A stretch of DNA of 56,469 nt from JAVKBW01 sp964352715 (GTDB lineage: Bacteria; Pseudomonadota; Alphaproteobacteria; UBA8366; Aestuariispiraceae), in contig CAYGSU010000019.1 of the NCBI GenBank assembly GCA_964352715.1, forward strand, positions 1-56,469, read 5' to 3'. The position numbers and the translations under genes are program-made. How positions within the stretch are numbered: the first letter of the stretch is position 1; every line of letters starts with the position of its first letter. The notes beneath the pieces are model-generated. The model saw only the letters and a program-made list of their open reading frames with translations. It searched no databases and was not told the DNA's origin. This document shows positions 49,524 to 56,469 of this stretch, piece after piece.

Positions 49524-52520
49524 ATGGCCAAGGTTTACAGCATTCCCGCCGACCAGCCGTTTTCAGACAGGCTGGCCGCCGGGGTGATGGCGCGCCATGG
49601 CGCAGACCCGACCGCGTTGAGCGACGTTCTGATCCTGTTGCCGACACGGCGCGCCTGCCGCGCCCTGCGCGACGCCTTCCTGCGGGTGTCCGGCGGGGCC
49701 GGCCTGCTGCTGCCGACAATGCGGCCGATCGGCGATGTCGACGAGGAAGCGCTGCAGGTCGATGCCGGTCTGGACGACCGCCTTGCCGAGGTGCTGGCGG
49801 GTATACCGCCCGCCATTGAAGATCTTCGCCGGCAGATGCTGCTGGCCCGGCTGATCCTGAAACGCGGCGAGACAGAAGGCGAACCGGTAACACCGGAACA
49901 GGCGGTGCTGCTGGCTGCCGCCCTTGCCGATCTGATCGACCAGGTTCACACGGAAGGGCTTGATTTCGCGGACATGCCGGGTCTGGTGAAGGGCGAGCTG
50001 GCGGAATACTGGCAGCACACTCTGGACTTCATGACCATCGTCACCACCGCCTGGCCACTGGTTCTTGCCGAAGAAGGGCGTATCGACCCGGCCGACCGCC
50101 GCAACCGGATGATCGACGCCCTGACCGATCTGTGGCGGCGGGAACCCCCGGCCTATCCGGTGATCGCCGCCGGGTCGACGGGCAGCATTCCCGCGTCTGC
50201 GGATTTGATGCGTGTTGTCGCGGACTTGCCGGCCGGGGCGGTGGTGCTGCCGGGGCTTGATCGCATCATGAACGACGACGCCTGGCAGATGGCGATGACC
50301 GACGAGGCGCATCCGCAATTCGGCCTCGCCCGATTGATCGGCCGGTTCGGTCTGGAGCGCGATGCGGTTCAACCATGGCAGGACGATGAAGCTGAAACAG
50401 ATCCGCGCCTTCGCCTGTTGTCCGACGCCCTGTTGCCGGCGGCGGCAACCGGCGCATGGCGGCAACGGCAGCCGGACGACTACGACGGTGAAGCCGCCGC
50501 GCTTGCCGGGTTCCGGCGGCTCGACTGTCCCGGCGTGGAGGCGGAATCCGGCGCCATCGCCCTGATGCTGCGCCAGGCCCTGGAATCGCCAACCCGGACC
50601 GCCGCGCTGATAACCCCCGACCGGGCGCTGGCGAGACGGGTGGCTGCGGCCTTGCGACGCTGGGATATCGAGGTCGATGATTCCGCCGGTACGCCGCTGA
50701 CGGCAACGCCTGTCGGCGTGTATTTTCTGGCCGTGCTGACTGCCGTGCAGGACGGGTTTGCCCCGGTCTCCCTATTGAGCCTGCTGAAGCATCCGCTAAG
50801 CCATGGCGGCCTGGCCAAAGGTGCCGTTCGCACCATGACACGATTACTGGAAAGGTTTGTGCTGCGCGGACCGAAGCCCGCATCCGGTCTGGCGGCGCTG
50901 CGGGTGCTGGTCACCGAAAGCCGCGACAACGATACAATCGCCAACCGGAAATCCCTGCTTTCCCTGATTGACCGGCTCGAAACCGTGCTGGGCGCGTTTG
51001 CTGCCGCGCTTGCCGATGACACACCGCAGACCGCCGGTGACCTGCTGACCCTGCATGCCGCCGCATCGGAAGCGCTTGCCGCAACCGACGGCGAGACCGG
51101 CGCATCGCAGCTTTGGCGCGGCGACGATGGCGAGGCGCTGGCCGGCTTCCTGTCCGAATTGCAGGACGCGGCACGCGACCTGCCGCCTGTTTCACCGGAC
51201 GCCTATGCCGCACTGATCCCGGCGCTGATGCAGGGGCGGGTAGTGCGCCCGGCCTATGGCGCGCATCCCCGGCTGTCGATCTGGGGACCGCTGGAAGCCC
51301 GTCTGCAACATGCCGATCTGGTTATTCTCGGCGGGTTGAACGAAGGCGTCTGGCCGCCCGAACCGGCGCCGGACCCCTGGATGTCGCGGCCGATGCGAAA
51401 GCAGTTCGGCCTGCCTGCACCGGAACGCCGGGTTGGCCTGTCGGCGCATGATTTCATGCAGGCCGCCTCGGCGTCGGCGGTCATCCTGACCCGTGCGGAA
51501 AAGGCCGAAGGCCAGCCGACCGTGCCGAGCCGCTGGCTGACGCGTCTCGACGCCCTTCTGGTGCATCTGACGTGGGAGCACGCCTTTCGTGATGCCGGCC
51601 CGTGGCTTGGCTGGCGCAGCGCGCTGATCGAATCCGGTCTGCCGACCACACCGGTCGGCCGGCCCGCCCCGCGCCCGCCTGTCGCCGCCCGGCCAAACAG
51701 GCTTTCGGCAACCCGGATCGAGATATGGATGCGCGACCCCTATGTCATCTTCGCACAGTATATTCTGGGATTGAATCCGCTCGATCCGCTGGAGGCCGAT
51801 CCCGGCGCGGCGGAGCGCGGCACCTTCATTCACAATGCGCTGGACGCCTTCATCGCCAACCAGACCGGCCCACTGACCGAAACCGCCTACGAGGATCTGC
51901 TGGCCTGCGGACGGGAAGCTTTCGGCCCGGCCCTGACCCGGCCGGGTGTAAGAAGTTTCTGGTGGCCGCGCTTCGAGCGTGTCGCCAGATGGTTCGTGGC
52001 GCAGGAAAGCAAGCGTCGCCCCACGCTCAGCGAATCCTTTACCGAAATCAAGGGATCAACCGCGCTGAAAACAGAGGGCGGGGAATTCACCCTGCGCGCC
52101 ACCGCCGACCGCATCGACCGGCTCGTCGATGGCAACTATTCGATTGTCGACTACAAGACCGGCCAGCCGCCGTCGGAAAAGGCCGTGATTGACGGCATGA
52201 GCCCGCAATTGCCGCTGGAAGCCGCGATTCTCGACCGAAACGGGTTCACGGGTATCGAGAACGGCAGAACGGCGTTGCTGGAATACTGGCGGCTGTCGGG
52301 AGGCGACCCACCGGGCGAGGCGAAAGCGCTGAACAAGGTCGACCCGGAAAAGGCGGCGGCGGAAGCGATTGCCGGCGTCATTCGGCTGGCCGATGCCTTT
52401 GCCGACCCGGCGACACCCTATCTGGCGATGCCGCGCCCCTCTTTCGCGCTGCGCTACAATGATTATGCCCATCTCGCCCGAATCGCCGAATGGGCGCTGG
52501 CCGATGGAGGCCAGGAATGA
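49524..52520 (+). CDS. addB: Double-strand break repair protein AddB
   Basis: This is the second subunit of the AddAB helicase-nuclease that resects DNA ends for RecA. The protein has 998 residues. The N-terminal inactive helicase-like part has VLILLPTRRACRALRDAFL, and the DLVILGGLNEGVWPPEP motif lies near 610. The C-terminal PD-(D/E)xK nuclease has LRATADRIDRLVDGNYSIVDYKTGQPP (core D-x-D/DYKTG). No four-cysteine iron-sulfur staple is visible, unlike Bacillus AddB. The start is ATG 49524, four bases after murU. It overlaps addA by four bases. Confidence 0.95.
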   Translation: MAKVYSIPADQPFSDRLAAGVMARHGADPTALSDVLILLPTRRACRALRDAFLRVSGGAGLLLPTMRPIGDVDEEALQVDAGLDDRLAEVLAGIPPAIEDLRRQMLLARLILKRGETEGEPVTPEQAVLLAAALADLIDQVHTEGLDFADMPGLVKGELAEYWQHTLDFMTIVTTAWPLVLAEEGRIDPADRRNRMIDALTDLWRREPPAYPVIAAGSTGSIPASADLMRVVADLPAGAVVLPGLDRIMNDDAWQMAMTDEAHPQFGLARLIGRFGLERDAVQPWQDDEAETDPRLRLLSDALLPAAATGAWRQRQPDDYDGEAAALAGFRRLDCPGVEAESGAIALMLRQALESPTRTAALITPDRALARRVAAALRRWDIEVDDSAGTPLTATPVGVYFLAVLTAVQDGFAPVSLLSLLKHPLSHGGLAKGAVRTMTRLLERFVLRGPKPASGLAALRVLVTESRDNDTIANRKSLLSLIDRLETVLGAFAAALADDTPQTAGDLLTLHAAASEALAATDGETGASQLWRGDDGEALAGFLSELQDAARDLPPVSPDAYAALIPALMQGRVVRPAYGAHPRLSIWGPLEARLQHADLVILGGLNEGVWPPEPAPDPWMSRPMRKQFGLPAPERRVGLSAHDFMQAASASAVILTRAEKAEGQPTVPSRWLTRLDALLVHLTWEHAFRDAGPWLGWRSALIESGLPTTPVGRPAPRPPVAARPNRLSATRIEIWMRDPYVIFAQYILGLNPLDPLEADPGAAERGTFIHNALDAFIANQTGPLTETAYEDLLACGREAFGPALTRPGVRSFWWPRFERVARWFVAQESKRRPTLSESFTEIKGSTALKTEGGEFTLRATADRIDRLVDGNYSIVDYKTGQPPSEKAVIDGMSPQLPLEAAILDRNGFTGIENGRTALLEYWRLSGGDPPGEAKALNKVDPEKAAAEAIAGVIRLADAFADPATPYLAMPRPSFALRYNDYAHLARIAEWALADGGQE

Positions 52521-55500
52521 GCCTCGATACAACCATTTTCGACCGGATGGACCCGGATACCCTGCAGCGCCGCGCCGCGCGCCCGGTCGATCATGTCTGG
52601 GTCGCGGCCAGCGCCGGCAGCGGCAAGACCAAGGTGCTGACCGACCGGGTGCTGCGCCTGCTACTCGACGGGTCGCGTCCGGAAACCATCCTGTGCATCA
52701 CCTTCACCAAGGCGGCCGCCGCCGAGATGGCGAACCGCATCAACAAGGCGCTTGGCCAGTGGACCACCCTGAGCGACGAGGCGCTGACGGCGGCCTTGCA
52801 GAAACTTCTCGGCATGCCGCCGACGCTGGATCAGACACGCCGTGCGCGGATCCTGTTCGCCCAGGTTCTCGACACGCCGGGCGGCTTGAAAATCCAGACC
52901 GTTCACGCTTTCTGCCAGTCCGTGCTGGGGCGGTTTTCGCTGGAAGCATCCGTCGCGCCGCATTTTCAGGTGATGGATGACCGTCAGGCCGGCGACCTGA
53001 TGCGGCAGGCCCGCGACCGGGTGCTGAACCGGGCCGCCGATGAGCCGACCCTTTCCGCCGCCAGCCAGACCATCGGGCGCTACGGGACGGAAGAAGCGTT
53101 TGACGATCTGATCCGCAACCTGACCGGCAACCAGGCGCAACTGCGGCGGCTGCTCGAACGCCACGGCTCGGTCGATGGCGTGATTGCGGCACTATACGCA
53201 ACCCTCGGCGCCGACCCCGACAGCAATGCCGACCATGTGCAACAGCAGGCCTGTCACGATGACGCATTCGACCGTGATGCTCTGACCGCGCTTGTCGAGG
53301 CGATGCGCACNNNNNNNNNNNNNNNNNNNNNNNNNNNNNNNNNNNNNNNNNNNNNNNNNNNNNNNNNNNNNNNNNNNNNNNNNNNNNNNNNNNNNNNNNN
53401 NNNNNNNNNNCAACCATCACCGCTGAACAGGCCCGTCTGATCGCGCTGGACGAGGCGATCCGGCGGCAGGTCAGCGCCGATGCTTCGGCGGCCTTGCTTC
53501 GGCTGGGTCTCGCGATGCTGGAAGCCTATGAATCGGCGAAGGCGCACCGCGCCCTGCTGGACTATGACGATCTGATCATCAAGACCCGCGACCTGCTGAC
53601 CGATTCCGCAAAGGCTTCGGCCTGGGTGATGTTCAAGCTGGATGGCGGCCTGTCGCATATTCTGGTCGACGAGGCGCAGGACACCGCACCGGAACAATGG
53701 GATCTGATTCTGGCGCTGGCCTCGGAATTCTTCGCCGGCGACGGCCAGTCCGATGCCCCGCGCAGCCTGTTCGTGGTCGGCGACGTCAAACAGTCGATCT
53801 ACAGTTTCCAGCGGGCCGACCCGGCGGTTTTCCGCGCCGTCAGGCAGGTGATCGCCGATCGCTCGGCCGAGGCGAACAATGCGTTGAAGGAAATACCCTT
53901 CCGGTTCTCCTTCCGCTCCGCCCCGGCGGTTCTGGCGGCAGTCGATGCCACTTTCGCCGATGCGCCGGCCCGGGACGGCGTGCTGGAAGACGGCGAAGAA
54001 AAACTGTCGCACCGGTCAATGCGCCCTGACGCGCCAGGGCGTGTGGAAATCTGGCCACTGGTCGAGCCGCCGGCGGATGACGACCTGGATCCGTGGGAGG
54101 CGCAAACGAAGCCCGTCGAAACCCTGCCGGCGCTGGAACGGCTGGCCGACGGCATTGCCGGGCGGATCGCCGCCATGATCGGGCGCGACACTGTGCCGTC
54201 GCGCGGACGCCTTGCCGGTCCCGGCGACATCATGGTGCTGGTGCGGCGGCGCGGTCCGCTGGTCGATGCGCTGATCCGTCGGCTGAAACAGCGTGGTGTG
54301 CCGGTGGCCGGTGTCGACCGGCTGGTGCTGGGTGAACAGATCGCGGTGATGGACCTGCTGGCGCTGGGTCACTTTCTGCTGCTGCCCGAGGATGACCTGA
54401 CCTGCGCCACCATTCTTAAATCCCCGTTCATTGGATTTGATGACGATGATCTGTTCGACCTTGCCTACGATCGGGGAAAATCAAGCCTGTGGCGCCGTTT
54501 GCGCGACAGGGCGCAGGACAGCAACCGCTTTGCCGCCGCCGTTGCCTGGCTTTCCGACCTGCTGGCCCAAGTCGACTTTCTGCGTCCCTACGAGTTTTTC
54601 ACAAGAATTCTGGATTCGATCTGTCCTGCCCCCGCCGCCACAGCACTGACCGGGCGGCAGGCGCTGGAATACCGGCTCGGCACCGAAGTGGAAGAGCCGG
54701 TCGAGGAGTTTCTGGCACAGGCGATCCTGTACGAACGCGCCAATCTGCCGGTGCTGCAGGGTTTTCTGCACTGGTTTTCGACCGGCACGGCGGAGATCAA
54801 GCGCGATCTCGATACTGCCTCCGGCCAGTCGGTGCGGATTCTGACGGTTCATGGCGCGAAGGGGTTGCAGGCACCCATCGTCATCCTGCCCGATGCGCCG
54901 TCGAAGCCGCGCACCGATCAGGGGCCGGCGCTTCACTGGCTGTCCGGTCCCCGGCGCGGCCCGTCGGCCGCTGCACCCGAGGCGATGATCTGGACGCCGT
55001 CACGGCGCTACGAGGAACCGGTCGCCCAGACCCTGCGGATGGAGGCGGTGCGCCGGCAGGAGGAGGAGTACCGCCGTCTGCTGTATGTCGCGATGACCCG
55101 CGCGGAAGACCGGCTGATCGTCTGCGGCCATCTCGGCAAGCGGCCACAGAGCGACACCTGGTACGATCTGGTGCGGCACGGTCTAGAAAACGCCGACGGC
55201 GTCGAGTGCCTGCCATTCGATGGCGGGCCGGACTGGACCGGCGAGCAGCTTGTTCTGGCGGACACGATCACCGAAGGCGCCAAAAAAGACGCCACCACGC
55301 AGCCGGCCATCGCCGGGGATGCTGACGAGACTGCGGCAGTCCTGCCGGCGTGGGCGAACGCGCCCGCACCACCGGAGCCGTTACCGCCGAACCCGCTCGC
55401 CCCCAGCCGCCCGGCAACGCCCGATCCGCCTGTGCTGTCGCCGATCGTCACGACGGAAAGCGGCGCGGACCGCTTCCAGCGTGGCCGGGTCGTGCACCTG

Positions 55501-55983
55501 CTGCTGCAGCATCTGCCCGGCCTGCCGGCAGAGCGCCGGCGCACCATCGGATTGACGCTGATCGGTCACAACCGTTTTGCCGGGCTGGATGAAGCCGCCG
55601 CTGCGGTACTGGTCGACGAGGCGTTGGCGGTGCTGGACCATGCCGATTTTGCGCCGCTGTTCGGGCCGGGCAGCCGGGCCGAAGTGCCGCTGACGGGGCT
55701 GGTCGAAGGACCGGACGCGGTGCAGGTGGTTTCAGGCCAGGTCGACCGGATTCTCGTTACCGATCAGGAGGTTCTGGTCGTCGACTACAAGACCCAACGA
55801 CCCGCGCCGGAAACCGCGGCAGACGCGCCCGTCGCCTATCTGAACCAGATGGCGGCCTATCGTGCGGTGCTTGCCGGGGTGTTTCCCGGCCGCCCGGTGC
55901 ACTGCGCCCTGCTATGGACCGACCGGCCGCACCTGATGCCAATCGACGACGCCCTGCTTGAACGCTACCGGCCGGCATCCTAG
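52517..55983 (+). CDS. addA: Double-strand break repair helicase AddA, gap-interrupted
   Basis: AddA is the UvrD-type helicase and 5'-strand nuclease of AddAB. Before the gap (about 265 codons): WVAASAGSGKTKVLTDR (Walker A), ILCITFTKAAAAEMANRI, IQTVHAFCQSVL. After the gap (53411 on, about 857 codons): ILVDEAQDTAPEQW, VVGDVKQSIYSFQRADP, ILTVHGAKGLQAPIVIL, LLYVAMTRAEDRL, and a C-terminal nuclease with LVVDYKTQRP. The two parts are in different frames across the 100-N placeholder. For an intact gene the missing length must be 2 modulo 3, so it is not 100. Similar proteins suggest tens of residues are missing. Confidence 0.93.
53311..53410. other. Assembly gap, exactly 100 N, inside addA
   Basis: A scaffold gap of default size. 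The flanks do not overlap. The reading frames on both sides show that the true length is not 100. Confidence 0.9.
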
Positions 55984-56100
55984 ATGAGAGAAAGACGGAT
56001 GACACCGGCCGAATCAGCCATAGTGCCGGGTCGGCGAAATAGGATACACTGACGGTACCGACACAAACGGCGGCCGGCATATTCAAGAGAGGGACAGATC

Positions 56101-56421
56101 ATGGCGACAAAACAGGTCAGCGACAGCGATTTCGAGGCATCGGTACTGAAGGCGGACGGCCCGGTACTGGTGGATTACTGGGCGGAATGGTGCGGCCCGT
56201 GCAAGATGATCGGCCCGGCACTGGAAGAAATCGCCAACGAACTGAACGGCCAGGTCACCATCGCGAAACTGAACATCGACGAAAATCCGCACACGCCGAC
56301 GAAATACGGCGTGCGCGGCATCCCGACCCTGATGCTGTTCAACGGCGGCGAAGTCGTCGCCACCAAGGTTGGCGCAATGCCGAAAAGCCAGCTTTCGGAA
56401 TGGGTGCAGTCGGTCATTTGA
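56101..56421 (+). CDS. trxA: Thioredoxin
   Basis: This is a cytoplasmic thiol-disulfide reductase of 106 residues, the standard length. The active site YWAEWCGPCKMIGP (Cys31-x2-Cys34) and cis-proline loop GIPTLMLFNGG are present. AGAGAGGGACAGATC gives a good Shine-Dalgarno before ATG 56101. It lies 117 bases after addA, an arrangement common in alphaproteobacteria. A terminator follows directly. Confidence 0.98.
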   Translation: MATKQVSDSDFEASVLKADGPVLVDYWAEWCGPCKMIGPALEEIANELNGQVTIAKLNIDENPHTPTKYGVRGIPTLMLFNGGEVVATKVGAMPKSQLSEWVQSVI

Positions 56422-56443
56422 CGCGGTTACCACCGAACACGAT

Positions 56444-56469
56444 AAAAAGCCCGCTCCGGCGGGCTTTTT
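56444..56469 (+). terminator. Intrinsic terminator after trxA
   Basis: GCCCGC (56449-56454), loop TCCG, GCGGGC (56459-56464). Five A before the stem and five T after (to the window end) extend the pairing. The T tract may continue past the edge. Confidence 0.9.

Noticed and set aside
53192..53440. Open frames running through the N block in addA
   Set aside because: They exist only because N is translated as X; the genuine frames on each side are set by helicase motifs.
1..56469. CRISPR arrays, insertion sequences, prophage, integrases, rRNA
   Set aside because: No regularly spaced repeats, transposase or integrase motifs, or rRNA sequence were noticed on either strand. Small tRNAs could be missed by eye.

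Overview
This window looks like part of a chromosome from a free-living alphaproteobacterium of the Rhodospirillales type, probably marine. The evidence is high GC with strong GC3 bias, MucR and PAS_5-type proteins, the giant NAD-dependent glutamate dehydrogenase, an ornithine-lipid gene pair, AddAB instead of RecBCD, a tsaE-amgK-murU-addBA-trxA block and a DMSP-lyase-like cupin. Genus is not resolvable by eye. Nearly all genes are on the plus strand. I see no mobile element, CRISPR array, rRNA or recognisable tRNA. Three runs of exactly 100 N (34463-34562, 38046-38145, 53311-53410) mark a draft assembly. One is flanked by an exact 55-bp duplication, and two interrupt genes.

Layout. 1-9000: a partial PAS_5-like gene, a small membrane protein, NAD-glutamate dehydrogenase, a DUF2333 protein, a universal stress protein and the Fe-S carrier NfuA, with a candidate small RNA near 678-803. 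9438-11596: a glucosaminidase and a divergent polysaccharide deacetylase (cell envelope). 11690-23764: tsaB-rimI, mucR, fur, olsB-olsA, miaB-phoH-ybeY-corC-lnt, an XRE regulator, metK and trmB. 23935-33688: the translation and transcription operon rimP-nusA-ylxR-infB-rbfA-truB-rpsO-pnp, preceded by a structured leader that ends in a terminator. 33889-36484: a GNAT acetyltransferase and the HslVU protease. 36498-44204: the most accessory-looking part, with a DMSP-lyase-family cupin, a complete branched-chain-type ABC importer (binding protein, two permeases, two ATPases), an amidase and a creatininase-family hydrolase. 44214-47169: a GAF/EAL cyclic-di-GMP phosphodiesterase on the minus strand and a divergent 2-hydroxyacid dehydrogenase. 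47277-56469: tsaE, amgK, murU, addB, addA and trxA.

How the genes fit together. Most of the window is housekeeping: translation, tRNA modification (TsaB, TsaE, MiaB, TrmB, TruB), RNA turnover (YbeY, PNPase), envelope building and recycling (Lnt, OlsBA, glucosaminidase, AmgK/MurU), protein quality control (HslVU) and recombination (AddAB). The importer-amidase-creatininase cluster reads as an uptake-and-hydrolysis route for an unidentified amide-type compound. The less expected signals are mostly in RNA and DNA structure: an intrinsic terminator just before rimP, a hairpin pairing with the ghrA ribosome-binding site, a hairpin-dense 438-bp gap, an intra-operon terminator in the importer, and paired DnaA-box-like nonamers.
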